64,000 nt of DNA from UBA5004 sp964342515 (lineage in GTDB: Bacteria; Patescibacteriota; Minisyncoccia; Phycocordibacterales; Zambryskibacteraceae), in NCBI GenBank assembly GCA_964342515.1, contig CAYFFP010000002.1:11544-75543 (forward strand), in the 5' to 3' direction. Below, in pieces: positions 16,682 through 25,800 of this stretch. Below the pieces are notes generated by a model, which made no database searches, was not told the origin of the DNA, and saw only the letters and a program-made list of their open reading frames with translations. Position 1 is the stretch's first letter. Each line of letters opens with the position of its first letter. The translations under genes were made by a program, and so were the position numbers.

Positions 16682-18028
16682 ATGGATTACAAACAACTCT
16701 GGCAAAACGTTTTGGTGGAGATGGAGCTCGGAGTCTCCAAGGCCAACTTCACTACGTGGTTTAAGGATACCAGAATAGTAAAAGAAGACAGCGGAGTAGT
16801 GGTACTCTCGGTGCCTAACGCTTTCGTCAAGGAGTGGCTTCTAACCAAGTACCACAACGCCATTTTGAGGAGTTTGCGCAATATCGAGAACTCCATCCAT
16901 GCCGTGGAATACGTTGTGAATAAGGACGAGGTCCGCAGGAAGGATTTGAACCCGGCAAGCAGTTCCTCCGGCACCAAGGAATTGCCCCTACCGGAAACAG
17001 TTATTAACAAAGAGGATAACTTAAATCCGCGCTACACCTTTGAGGCCTTCGTGGTGGGGCCCTTTAACGAGCTGGCCCATGCCGCCGCCCGAGCCGTGAT
17101 TAAAAATCCGGGCATTATGTATAACCCCCTCTTTATCTATGGGAGTACCGGCCACGGCAAGACCCACCTGATACAGGCCATAGGCAACCACGTCAAAGCT
17201 ACTTCTCCCAACAAGAAGATTTACTATATGACCTCGGAGCAGTTCGTACAGGACTTCATGAACGCCTTCCAGCACCAAAAAATTCATATTTTCAAGGAAA
17301 AATACCGCAAATACGACGTTTTAATCGTAGATGACATCCAGCTCTTTTCCGACAAGCCGCGCTGCCAAGAAGAGTTGTTCCACCTCTTCAATACTCTCTA
17401 CGACAGCAATAGACAAATCATTTTTTCTTCCGATAAACACCCACACTTTATCCCGAACTTGGAAGACCGGCTCAAATCGAGATTCCTCATGGGCATGACG
17501 GTAGAGCTGCCGGCTCCCGACAAAGAATCCCGCGCGGCCATCATTTCGGCCAAGGCAATCCGGCAAGGAGTCGCTCTTTCAACCGAGGTGATTGACTACT
17601 TAGCGCACATCATCGCGGGCAATATCCGCGAGCTTGAGGGAGCGGTGAACGCGCTCTTATGCCAAGCGGAGCTTAAGGGCAGGGAACTTACCATGCTCGA
17701 TGCCAGAAATTATGTTAAAAGCAACGTGAAGCCGAAGAGGGCGGTAGCCGTCAAGGACGTGGTGCGGATCATCTCGGATTTCTACAACATTAAGGAGGAG
17801 AGTATCTACGAGAAAACGAGGCATAAGGAGGTTATCAAGCCGCGCCAAATCATCATGTATATTTTGCGCGAAGACTTTAGTATTTCTTATCCGTCAATCG
17901 GCGACAAGCTCGGCGGCCGCGACCACACCACCGTCATCCACTCCTGTGAGAAAATTAAAAACAACATCAAGGAAGACCATGTTCTTTTGGAAGAAATAGA
18001 ACAAATCAGGGGATTATTGACCGTATAA
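16682..18028 (+). CDS. dnaA: Chromosomal replication initiator DnaA
   Basis: 448 residues with all four domains: N-terminal DnaB-interaction domain, AAA+ core (Walker A GSTGHGKTHLI at about 156-166, Walker B VLIVDDIQLF at about 218-227, sensor region), and the domain IV DNA-binding signature GGRDHTTVIHSCEKI (about 417-431). It binds DnaA boxes and opens the origin. Next to rpmH, rnpA and dnaN, the standard origin neighbourhood. Confidence 0.97.
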   Translation: MDYKQLWQNVLVEMELGVSKANFTTWFKDTRIVKEDSGVVVLSVPNAFVKEWLLTKYHNAILRSLRNIENSIHAVEYVVNKDEVRRKDLNPASSSSGTKELPLPETVINKEDNLNPRYTFEAFVVGPFNELAHAAARAVIKNPGIMYNPLFIYGSTGHGKTHLIQAIGNHVKATSPNKKIYYMTSEQFVQDFMNAFQHQKIHIFKEKYRKYDVLIVDDIQLFSDKPRCQEELFHLFNTLYDSNRQIIFSSDKHPHFIPNLEDRLKSRFLMGMTVELPAPDKESRAAIISAKAIRQGVALSTEVIDYLAHIIAGNIRELEGAVNALLCQAELKGRELTMLDARNYVKSNVKPKRAVAVKDVVRIISDFYNIKEESIYEKTRHKEVIKPRQIIMYILREDFSISYPSIGDKLGGRDHTTVIHSCEKIKNNIKEDHVLLEEIEQIRGLLTV

Positions 18029-18203
18029 CGTGTGGAAAGTTTCCTTAAATAATGCTAATAAGGTGAGTGGGAGGAAAGATATCAACACCTATAACCAAAT
18101 TATCATTTCCGAAGTTCTAAAAAACCTTTCTAGCAGAGCACAAAATGAGCTACCCACATATCCACCCTGCTCATCATCATCATCTGTATTTATATAAAAA
18201 TTT
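18029..18203. other. dnaA-dnaN intergenic region
   Basis: 175 bp without a gene. It holds two weak DnaA-box-like 9-mers, TGTGGAAAG (18031, reverse) and ATATCCACC (18158-18166), each 7/9 to consensus, then a CAT-repeat tract and an AT-rich TTTATATAAAAATTT just before dnaN, which includes a possible -10. It may be part of the origin. Confidence 0.4.
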
Positions 18204-19307
18204 ATGAAGATAGAGTGTGTAAAAGAACAATTAGAAGAGGCGTTCAATAAAGCGGATAAAATTGCCGGTAAAAATACAACCTTGCCGGTTCTGTTTGGTT
18301 TTTATCTCGATGCCAGACAGAACTCTTTGATTGTTAGGGCCACCAACCTTGACCTTGGTGTCTCTGTTTCTATTCCAGTTAAGGTCATTAATTCGGGTAT
18401 AGTGGTGGTACCGGCCCACACCACCACCTCATTTATTTCCTCTTTATCGAAGGATCGTAACATTACTTTAAATACCAAAGATCAGACGCTTGAAATTAAA
18501 ACCTCATCAACTAAAACAACCATTAAGACCCTCCCGAGCGAAGAGTTTCCGATTATTCCGGAAATTGACGATGACAAGGCCTTTTCAATGCCAGCCAGAG
18601 ACTTCGTCTTCGGCATCCGCTCGGTAATTTACGCCGCTGCGGCGGGCAGTATCAAGCCGGAGCTCTCTTCCGTCGCCATAACCCACGAGGGAGACTTCCT
18701 CGTCTTTGCCGCCACCGACTCCTTCCGTCTGGCGGAGAAGAAAATCAGAGTAAAGTCGATGCCCCACTTCAAGCAAATTCTTATCCCGCAGAAAAATGCC
18801 GCCGAGATTATCAAAATCTTCGATCGCGGTGAAGATGAGATATCGCTCTCCATTGAGGAACATCAGTTGGCTTTACGTTCCGGCAATACCTATCTCACCT
18901 CGCGCATTATCGAAGGCGCCTTTCCCGACTACCGCCAGATTATCCCCAAGGAGACCAAGAGTTCAGCCGTCGTTTTGAAGCAGGACCTGATCAATGCCCT
19001 TAAGACTTCGCTTATTTTCTCCGACTCCTTCAACCAAATGACTCTCAAGCTCTCTCCCGGCGCCAAGCGTTTCCAGATCGAGTCCAAGAATTCAACTTTG
19101 GGCGAGAATAGCACCGCCGTCGATGCCGCCCTAAACGGCGAAGATATCTCCATTAACGTCAACCACCGTTACTTTACCGACTGTCTCCAATCCATCGCGA
19201 CCGACAGCGTCTCGCTCTCCTTCGAAGGAGTGCAGAAGCCGATTATTATTACCGGCACCGGCGATACCAGCTTCCTCTATCTGGTCATGCCCATGAACCA
19301 GTCATGA
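18204..19307 (+). CDS. dnaN: DNA polymerase III beta sliding clamp
   Basis: 367 residues with three-domain clamp architecture: KIECVKEQLEEAFNKADKIAG at the start, TLPVLFGFYLDA in place of the usual LPIL motif, and the C-terminal clamp signature LYLVMPMN. It is the processivity factor for the replicative polymerase. The stop overlaps the next ATG (ATGA). Confidence 0.96.
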   Translation: MKIECVKEQLEEAFNKADKIAGKNTTLPVLFGFYLDARQNSLIVRATNLDLGVSVSIPVKVINSGIVVVPAHTTTSFISSLSKDRNITLNTKDQTLEIKTSSTKTTIKTLPSEEFPIIPEIDDDKAFSMPARDFVFGIRSVIYAAAAGSIKPELSSVAITHEGDFLVFAATDSFRLAEKKIRVKSMPHFKQILIPQKNAAEIIKIFDRGEDEISLSIEEHQLALRSGNTYLTSRIIEGAFPDYRQIIPKETKSSAVVLKQDLINALKTSLIFSDSFNQMTLKLSPGAKRFQIESKNSTLGENSTAVDAALNGEDISINVNHRYFTDCLQSIATDSVSLSFEGVQKPIIITGTGDTSFLYLVMPMNQS

Positions 19308-19567
19308 TAAAAAATCTTTCCAGTCTTCTCGAAAGATTTTCGAAAAAGCTCAATAAAAGCACAGACACGAAAAACATAATTATAAATACGATAAAAAACA
19401 AAACCGAAATTGAATTAACCCCGGAACAAATAAATCTAAAAGACGGCGTTCTCGAATTCTCCGCTTCCCCCATCATACACAACGAGATAAGACTCAAAGA
19501 AGAGATGATACTTACCGAGCTTAAAAAATTTCACAAGCTTCCCGCATCAAGAATACTTTATAGATAG
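19304..19567 (+). CDS. Small DciA/DUF721-like protein
   Basis: 87 residues. The second half follows the DUF721 pattern: LKDGVLEFSASPIIHNEIRL then KEEMILTELKKF. DUF721/DciA proteins handle loading of the replicative helicase in most bacteria. Coupling to dnaN by a 4-bp overlap fits a replication role. The family call is from pattern recognition and would be confirmed by a profile search. Confidence 0.6.
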   Translation: MIKNLSSLLERFSKKLNKSTDTKNIIINTIKNKTEIELTPEQINLKDGVLEFSASPIIHNEIRLKEEMILTELKKFHKLPASRILYR

Positions 19568-19581
19568 CAAAGCACAGCGCT

Positions 19582-19619
19582 ATACGTTATCTTCTAGCTA
19601 TAGCAAGATTATAACGTAT
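19582..19619. repeat. 38-bp GCTATAGC palindrome, reverse-oriented copy
   Basis: Outer arms ATACGTTAT/ATAACGTAT, with the core GCTATAGC flanked by 15 bases on each side. It is the reverse complement of the copies at 58415 and 59028, with two differences beside the core. It lies between convergent genes (DciA-like and PBP). Confidence 0.8.
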
Positions 19620-19629
19620 GCAGATTTAG

Positions 19630-19665
19630 ACAAACGAAAGGCGCACTCCCCGAAGGAAATGCGCC
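19630..19665 (-). terminator. Hairpin terminator of the PBP gene
   Basis: On the minus strand GGCGCA pairs with TGCGCC, followed by a T-rich CTTTCGTTTG, 27 bases past the PBP stop. Confidence 0.5.
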
Positions 19666-19691
19666 CGATACCGAGTGTTTCCAACGAGTTT

Positions 19692-21779
19692 CTAGAATCC
19701 GGGCGTTGTTGATGCTGCCCAGCGCTGGACTCCATACTCCCAGTTTGTGTACTGCGGGTCGCTTGACGGATTCGCGGGGATGGCTCCGCGGGGGTTATCT
19801 TTATAAACATAGTGAAGGATGGAATGGACCCCCGCCGTCTCGCCGCGCAAGACCGGCTTTAGTCCGGACAAGTCTTCCGGTGCGGGAGGGATAAACGATT
19901 CTTGGGGCAAGGTTGGCAAGACCTTATCCATAAGTTCCCTCCACAAGGGCGAGACGATCAGGCCGGCCACCTTCTTCTCCATCGGGCTGTTGTCGTTATT
20001 GCCAACCCAAGCGCCGATGACGATGTTGGGAGCGTAGCCGATGATCCAAGCGTCGCGGTAGTCATTGGAAGTACCCGTCTTTACCGCTACGTTGTCGGAA
20101 ATGTAAAGAGGGGAATTTGGGCCATAGCCGGGGGTGCGCGCGGCATTGTCGGAAAGAATGCTTGAGATGGTACGGGTCGTGTTCTCGGACAAAACTCGCG
20201 TCGGGAACGGCGCGTGCCGATCGATAATATTGCCGTCGGCATCCTCTATCCGGATAACCGGAGTATATTCGTTTCTCACGCCGTCGTTGGCGAAGACCCC
20301 GTAAGCGGAAGTCATATCAAGGAGCGAGACCGCGCCGCCTCCGAGAACAAGCGAGAGGCCGTAGGTATTGAGTTCCGTTAAACTTCGGATGCCCATACTC
20401 TCGGCCAGTTCGATGGAGTCATTTACTCCGGCAAGATAAACCGCCTTGACGGCCGGAATATTGATGGATTGCGCCAAAGCGTTCCTGATCGGCATCGGGC
20501 CGCGGAAGCGGTCGTCGTAGTTAACCGGCGCGTAACAGATATCATCGGAAACAAAGTTGTCAGGAGCGCAGGATTGAGAAAATTGCGTCTGCGCGTCCCA
20601 GAGAACGGTCTTGTCCGTATAACCCTTATTGAAAAGAACCGAATAGACAAAGGGTTTGAAGGTCGAACCCGGCTGTCTATGGCCCAATGCGGCGTTGAAG
20701 TTGCCGTCAATCTCTGGGTCGAAGTAATCTCGGGAGCCGGTCATGGCGAGAATTTCACCGGTCTTCGGGTCGATGGCCACCATGGCATTATTGGTGCCCC
20801 TAAACTGCCTCTCATTTATCTCGCCGTAAATTTTCCCAATGGCTTCCGCCTCAAGCTCTATGGAATAATCGAGAGTAGTCACTATCTTCCAGCCGCTGTT
20901 CCGCAGGGTATCTTCGCCGTAAGTTTTCGAGAGCTCTTCTATGGCAAAAAATACGAAGTGCGGCGCCTTGATGCTACCGCTATCCTGCCGCGGTTTAAAT
21001 ACCACAAGCTCCTCCATCGCCGCCTCGTACTCCTCGTCCGTGATGAGATGCTGGGTAACCATTTCTCCCAAGATTACATTCTTGCGCTTCTCAAGCTCGT
21101 CGCGATTTGTTCCGTACGGCGAGTAATAAGAAGGGGCTTTAGGCAAGGCGGAGAGATAAGCCGACTCGGCAAGGGATAAGTCCTTGGCGCTTTTGCCCAA
21201 GAAACTCTCCGCCGCCGCCTCAATGCCGTAGACGGTGCCGCCGTAAGGAATTTCGTTGAGATAGAGCGAGAGAATCTCCTCTTTAGTGAGAACCCGCTCG
21301 AGCTTAAGGGCCAAAATAAGCTCCTTGAGCTTTCTGGTCGGAGTTTTGTCCTTCGTCAAAATGGAGTTTTTGACCACTTGCTGGGTAATGGTGGAGCCGC
21401 CTTGGCTGAAAGAAAGGCTGGTGAGATTGACCCACACCGCGCGAAGAAACGACGAGAGATCGAAGCCCTTGTGCGAGTAGAAGTCCTTGTCCTCGATCGC
21501 GATCGTGGCCTTCTTAATATTCTCGGAGATATCCTCAAGAGCCACCAGTTCGCGCCGGATATCCCGCGAGAAGTCGTAAAGAATGATTTCACCGGTGCGG
21601 TCGTAGAGCTTGGTGGACTGGTCGACTCTGCGTTCGTTTAGCGACTCCAGCGCCGGAATGCGCAACGAGGCCACCCAAAGGACAAAGAGTCCGCCAAGGA
21701 AAAGAATAATTGCTCCGGCTGCCAGAAAGTTATTGGAATGGCGGAGTTTGCGCCCAAATTTTCTCATTAGAGCACTCAT
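19692..21779 (-). CDS. Class A penicillin-binding protein (glycosyltransferase/transpeptidase)
   Basis: 695 residues from ATG 21779. A short cytoplasmic stretch and one membrane helix (FLAAGAIILFLGGLFVLWV) precede the GT51 domain (EDKDFYSHKGFD, GGSTITQQVVKN, LYLNEIPYGGTVYGIEAAA) and the transpeptidase domain (active serine in GSTFKPF, SIN, KTGTSNDYRDAW). All key residues are present. It polymerises and cross-links peptidoglycan. An in-frame ATG at 21866 would run into the divergent tyrS and is rejected. Confidence 0.94.
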   Translation of the reverse strand: MSALMRKFGRKLRHSNNFLAAGAIILFLGGLFVLWVASLRIPALESLNERRVDQSTKLYDRTGEIILYDFSRDIRRELVALEDISENIKKATIAIEDKDFYSHKGFDLSSFLRAVWVNLTSLSFSQGGSTITQQVVKNSILTKDKTPTRKLKELILALKLERVLTKEEILSLYLNEIPYGGTVYGIEAAAESFLGKSAKDLSLAESAYLSALPKAPSYYSPYGTNRDELEKRKNVILGEMVTQHLITDEEYEAAMEELVVFKPRQDSGSIKAPHFVFFAIEELSKTYGEDTLRNSGWKIVTTLDYSIELEAEAIGKIYGEINERQFRGTNNAMVAIDPKTGEILAMTGSRDYFDPEIDGNFNAALGHRQPGSTFKPFVYSVLFNKGYTDKTVLWDAQTQFSQSCAPDNFVSDDICYAPVNYDDRFRGPMPIRNALAQSINIPAVKAVYLAGVNDSIELAESMGIRSLTELNTYGLSLVLGGGAVSLLDMTSAYGVFANDGVRNEYTPVIRIEDADGNIIDRHAPFPTRVLSENTTRTISSILSDNAARTPGYGPNSPLYISDNVAVKTGTSNDYRDAWIIGYAPNIVIGAWVGNNDNSPMEKKVAGLIVSPLWRELMDKVLPTLPQESFIPPAPEDLSGLKPVLRGETAGVHSILHYVYKDNPRGAIPANPSSDPQYTNWEYGVQRWAASTTPGF

Positions 21780-21803
21780 TTTATCATATGCTAAGATACT
21801 TTC

Positions 21804-22928
21804 ATGGATAAAGACGTGGCAGAACTTCTTTCCCGCGGCGTGCTCGAAGTAATCGATCGGAAGCACCTTGAGGAGAAACTCGCTTCAGGTAAAAAGTTAA
21901 GGGTGAAGCTCGGTATTGATCCGACCAGTCCAAACATTCATATCGGCCGAGCCGTTCAATTGTGGAAGCTGAGAGATTTTCAGGAGATGGGCCACACGGC
22001 CGTTTTTATCGTGGGAGACGCTACTGGCGTTGTCGGAGACAGCTCGGACAAAGAGTCGGAGCGCCCGATGCTTACGAAAGAGCGGGTGGAAGAAAACATG
22101 AAAAATTATCTGGCTCAAGCATTTAAGATTCTTGACCCAAAAAAAACCGAGACGCATTACAATTCAGAATGGCTTTCAAAGTTGGGGTTTGTGGAATTGG
22201 CTAAAATGGCCAACTTGTTTGGTCTGCATGAATTCGAATCCAGAGAGGTGATTGCCAGAAGAATGAAAGCGGGCCAGAGAGTATCATTTCAAGAATTGCT
22301 GTACCCGTTGATGCAGGGCTACGATTCCGTCGCCGTGAGAGCCGATGTAGAAATTGGAGGCACTGACCAGAGATTTAACCTTTTAGCGGGGCGTGATATC
22401 CAGAAATTATACGGACAAGAGCCACAAGATATACTGACTACGGAATTATTGGAGGGAACTGACGGCAGGAAAATGAGTTCGTCATGGGGGAATGTAATTA
22501 ATCTTACGGATAAACCGAGTGACATGTTCGGCAAGGTAATGTCTGTTAAAGACGAACTTGTCCCGAGATATTTTGAACTTTGCACTCGGGTGCCAAGAGG
22601 CGAGGTAAAAGAAATAACCGAATCCCATCCCAAAGAAGCTAAAATGCGGCTGGCATTTGAGATTACCAAGCTCTACCACGAGGAAGACGAAGCGATAAAA
22701 GCGCAAGAGAGCTTCGAAGAAGCTTTTTCCAAAGGTGGGGTACCGAAGGATGTAAGGACCGTAACGGCTCGACAAGATGAGCCGTTGGCGGAAATTTTTT
22801 TGAGGGAAGGACTGGTATCCTCCAAAACCGAATTCAACCGCCTCAACAAAGAAGGTGCCATCAAAGAAATCGAAAGCGGTGTTTATCGCGTCGGCAAACA
22901 CCGCTTCCTTAAAATAGAGTTTAAATAA
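21804..22928 (+). CDS. tyrS: Tyrosyl-tRNA synthetase
   Basis: 374 residues: class I HIGH motif as HIGRAVQLW (about 46-54), the KMSKS loop as KMSSSWGN (about 223-230), and a C-terminal S4-like RNA-binding domain (EIFLREGLVSSKTEFNRL). A TGC-extended -10 TAAGAT (21792-21797) is 6 nt before ATG, so it is likely leaderless. Confidence 0.95.
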   Translation: MDKDVAELLSRGVLEVIDRKHLEEKLASGKKLRVKLGIDPTSPNIHIGRAVQLWKLRDFQEMGHTAVFIVGDATGVVGDSSDKESERPMLTKERVEENMKNYLAQAFKILDPKKTETHYNSEWLSKLGFVELAKMANLFGLHEFESREVIARRMKAGQRVSFQELLYPLMQGYDSVAVRADVEIGGTDQRFNLLAGRDIQKLYGQEPQDILTTELLEGTDGRKMSSSWGNVINLTDKPSDMFGKVMSVKDELVPRYFELCTRVPRGEVKEITESHPKEAKMRLAFEITKLYHEEDEAIKAQESFEEAFSKGGVPKDVRTVTARQDEPLAEIFLREGLVSSKTEFNRLNKEGAIKEIESGVYRVGKHRFLKIEFK

Positions 22929-22930
22929 CC

Positions 22931-23137
22931 CTACTGGTTATACTCGTCATCCATCTTATCCTCCTCGTCGAGGTCGAGCTCCTCCTCAATCTCATCGTCG
23001 AGACTGACGGTGTCATCATCTATCAAATCCTTGTCCTTTTTCTTCTTCTCTTCACCATCAAGGCCAAGATTATCGTCGGGCGCAAGCCCCTCGTCGCGCA
23101 TCTCTTCTTCGGGGTCCCTGATCTCTTCGTCGTTCAT
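22931..23137 (-). CDS. Small highly acidic protein
   Basis: 68 residues, more than 40% D/E, with one KKKKDKD patch; low complexity, no fold predicted by eye. Comparable acidic ORFs are common in CPR genomes, function unknown. A -10-like TAGAAT lies 7 nt before the ATG on the minus strand. Confidence 0.6.
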   Translation of the reverse strand: MNDEEIRDPEEEMRDEGLAPDDNLGLDGEEKKKKDKDLIDDDTVSLDDEIEEELDLDEEDKMDDEYNQ

Positions 23138-23184
23138 TTTTCAAATTCTATTACTTTTAATTAAATTGAATGCATATATTTCTA

Positions 23185-23655
23185 TCAAATACCCCTTTTT
23201 ATGGCAAGACAAGTTATACACAGCGCAATAGCGTCAAGCTCGTCATCTAGCTTCTTAGCTTCGTCTAGCTTCACTAGCTTCCTTATCATACTCTCCATCT
23301 GTTTCTTATCCGCCTTGCCGTAGCCGGTCACGGCTATTTTAACGGCTTGGGGCGAATATTCGCAAATTTGAAGCTCTGCTTGAGCGGCTTCATAAATAAT
23401 TACTCCTCTTGCTTCAGATACTTTCAGCGCATTGGTTGTGTTCTGGTTGAAAAAGAGTTGTTCTATGGCAAGTGCTTCCGGCCGCCACTTCTTTATAATT
23501 GTTCTCACGGCATCTCCGATCTCAAGCAGCCGCTTTTCGTGAGACAACTTTCTATCAGTCTTTATGCAATCAGAAAAAAGCACTTTGTCTTTTTCCAAAA
23601 CAGCCACCCCCACGCGGTCAAACCCGGGATCGATTCCTAAAATTCCATCAGACAT
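23185..23655 (-). CDS. ruvC: Holliday junction endonuclease RuvC
   Basis: 156 residues with the acidic active site: D in GILGIDPGFDRVG, E in ALAIEQLFF, and the DDELDAIALCI pair near the C-terminus. It resolves Holliday junctions with RuvAB; ruvB is 1 kb away and ruvA at 33.6 kb, so the genes are not in one operon. The segment before the last motif is encoded by tandem CTAGCTTC-type repeats (23235-23281), reading KLVKLDEAKKLDDELD. Confidence 0.93.
   Translation of the reverse strand: MSDGILGIDPGFDRVGVAVLEKDKVLFSDCIKTDRKLSHEKRLLEIGDAVRTIIKKWRPEALAIEQLFFNQNTTNALKVSEARGVIIYEAAQAELQICEYSPQAVKIAVTGYGKADKKQMESMIRKLVKLDEAKKLDDELDAIALCITCLAIKRGI
23235..23281. repeat. Tandem TAGCTTC repeats inside ruvC
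   Basis: Five AAGCT/TAGCTTC units in 47 bp, in frame. They belong to the same AGCT-rich class as those in ksgA, mutM, rluD and glyS. Confidence 0.55.
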
Positions 23656-23693
23656 ACCAAAAGTCTATATTCAAAGCCATAAAATAAAAAGTC

Positions 23694-23736
23694 CTTGACT
23701 TGTCAAGCTTACTGTGCTACGCTTAAAAACGGAGGT
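23694..23736 (+). promoter_or_regulatory. Promoter and Shine-Dalgarno of the 109-residue gene
   Basis: -35 TTGACT (23695-23700), 17-bp spacer, TGC-extended -10 TACGCT (23718-23723), then a perfect GGAGGT (23731-23736) 5 nt before ATG 23742. A CTTGACTTGTCAAG dyad (23694-23707) covers the -35 and may be an operator. Confidence 0.6.
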
Positions 23737-23741
23737 ATCCC

Positions 23742-24071
23742 ATGAGGATTTTGATTCGGATGCGTAGAGCGCTCAATCGTCTCGCGCCGGATGACCGAGC
23801 TATGCAACGGCTGGCCAGAAGACAGGCGTTTCAGATGAGCGGAGCCGAGATCGAGAATTTCGAGGTTCAAACCATTCCTGAAGAGAGCGGGGCGTATGTG
23901 ACTTTTCGTCACCCCGACTTTTTCGAGAGATTCATGGTCTGGACGCCGACGGTTCCCGCTTCCAAGACGCTCCGCGTCTCCTGCTCTCCCACACCAGAGC
24001 GCCGGCTTATTCTCGTCTTCGGACGAGATGATTACCAGCTCAAACCGGACGCTTACCTACGCGTGGCGTAG
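23742..24071 (+). CDS. Hypothetical protein, 109 residues
   Basis: An arginine-rich N-terminus is followed by a compact alpha/beta region (AYVTFRHPDFFERFMVW, RLILVFGRDDYQL). No family is recognised. It has its own promoter, a strong SD and a strong terminator, unlike most neighbours, and its codons are more GC-rich. It may be acquired, or belong to a class of stand-alone expressed genes. Confidence 0.65.
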   Translation: MRILIRMRRALNRLAPDDRAMQRLARRQAFQMSGAEIENFEVQTIPEESGAYVTFRHPDFFERFMVWTPTVPASKTLRVSCSPTPERRLILVFGRDDYQLKPDAYLRVA

Positions 24072-24081
24072 ATAGTGTCCC

Positions 24082-24130
24082 AACCCGCCGACAGCACAAC
24101 CCGTGCAAGTCTGGCGGGTTTTGCTTTTTT
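24082..24130 (+). terminator. Rho-independent terminator
   Basis: AACCCGCC (24082-24089) pairs with GGCGGGTT (24113-24120), followed by TTGCTTTTTT. It lies 10 bases after the stop of the 109-residue gene. Confidence 0.85.
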
Positions 24131-24157
24131 AAAGAGGGCAGAAGATGTCAACGTAAG

Positions 24158-24186
24158 AAGGTGTCAACTTGCCACGTTGACACCTT
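24158..24186. repeat. Hairpin sharing the RAYT palindrome arms
   Basis: AAGGTGTCAAC, a 7-base loop TTGCCAC, then GTTGACACCTT: an 11-bp perfect stem whose inner arms equal those of the RAYT palindrome but with a different loop. A further GTCAACGT lies just upstream. Probably a diverged relative or a second element class. Confidence 0.55.
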
Positions 24187-24219
24187 ACTTTATTTACCGG
24201 ATTTGCCACATTCGATAAC

Positions 24220-24384
24220 TCATTCTATATTTTCACTAGGGAAATTATTAAGAATATTAAGCCTCTCCCTTTCCCATGCTCGTAATAAATAAAATTCTCT
24301 TACTGGCCAGCGACAAGAATGGCCGGTTTTATTTGGTTTGCAAAGAGGACATGAATGCCTTTTTAATTTAAAACGCTTTCTCAT
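24220..24384 (-). CDS. Small zinc-knuckle-like protein, 54 residues
   Basis: From ATG 24384 the minus strand reads MRKRFKLKRHSCPLCKPNK and then TGHSCRWPVREFYLLRAWER, ending at TGA 24220. A basic start is followed by CPLC and HSC, a plausible CCHC zinc site, then an amphipathic helix. It fills most of an otherwise empty stretch. The ordered cysteines and the charged, folded-looking composition argue that it is real; function unknown. A TATAAA-like -10 is 9 nt upstream. Confidence 0.6.
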   Translation of the reverse strand: MRKRFKLKRHSCPLCKPNKTGHSCRWPVREFYLLRAWERERLNILNNFPSENIE

Positions 24385-24456
24385 AAGATTTATTTTATAA
24401 GCTAAACCTGTCCACAGTCAGTAGCTTTTTGTTGATTTATACGTTATTATGCATGT

Positions 24457-24530
24457 AAAGGTTCCAGCCCCCAATAAGAGCCCCTGGGCTCTTCCCGCAA
24501 GGGATAGGGGGGCTGGTCGTTTTCTTAATG
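24457..24530 (+). ncRNA. Candidate structured RNA, three-way junction
   Basis: Helix P1: CCAGCCCCC (24464-24472) with GGGGGCTGG (24508-24516), 9 bp. Inside it, P2: AAGAGCC/GGCTCTT closed by CCTG, and P3: CCC-GCAA-GGG, a GNRA tetraloop only on the plus strand. A T-rich TCGTTTTCTT follows. A -10-like TATTAT lies at 24445-24450. No known family is recognised. It sits between the small zinc protein and ruvB, both on the other strand. Confidence 0.45.
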
Positions 24531-24555
24531 TCAGGGTTTTGCCTTGACACCGTTA

Positions 24556-24593
24556 CTACAAAATAAGAAAGCTATAGCGTTGTTATTTTGTAG
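24556..24593. repeat. 38-bp GCTATAGC palindrome, divergent-arm copy
   Basis: Same architecture as the 19582, 58415 and 59028 elements (15 bases, GCTATAGC, 15 bases; 38 bp), but the outer arms are CTACAAAATAA/TTATTTTGTAG instead of ATACGTTAT/ATAACGTAT. It lies just past the ruvB stop. Confidence 0.65.
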
Positions 24594-24601
24594 TCGTTAA
24601 T

Positions 24602-25605
<1,004 letters not shown>

Positions 25606-25612
<7 letters not shown>

Positions 25613-25634
25613 AAAAATTAATGTGTGCTAGACT
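25606..25634 (+). promoter_or_regulatory. Consensus promoter of the 25.6-kb RNA candidate
   Basis: -35 TTGACA (25606-25611), a 17-bp spacer and a TGC-extended -10 TAGACT (25629-25634), reading away from ruvB. One of the best promoters in the window, yet no protein frame follows it. Confidence 0.65.
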
Positions 25635-25640
25635 GCATCT

Positions 25641-25800
25641 GCAGATCAAGTTCATAAATCTCTAAGCAACGGACGATTTTCTGAGGACACTCTCGGGATC
25701 CCGCATTGCGGGATTCTGAGGTTATCCTTAAGAGAATAGTTTGACTTTTGCTTAGAGATTTATGAACTTGATATGAGACCGGGTTCCTACCCAGTCTCAT
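25641..25800 (+). ncRNA. Candidate structured RNA with a 25-bp closing stem
   Basis: Left arm 25645-25669 and right arm 25748-25772 are perfectly complementary over 25 bp (starting ATCAAGTTCATAAATC). The 78-nt interior holds a hairpin ATCCCGC/GCGGGAT and partly complementary flanks. A second hairpin, ATGAGAC...GTCTCAT (25773-25800), follows. A consensus promoter starts it. The long closing stem with an open interior resembles 6S RNA in outline, but no 6S sequence signature is identified; a MITE-like element with 25-bp inverted ends is the alternative. Confidence 0.55.

Noticed and set aside
21780..21866. Longer PBP start at 21866
   Set aside because: It would overlap the coding start and promoter of tyrS; ATG 21779 precedes the usual basic segment and membrane helix.
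25641..25800. Assigning this RNA firmly as 6S or SRP RNA
   Set aside because: Only the outline of 6S fits; the SRP GGAAG-type loop and other conserved sequence signatures were not found.
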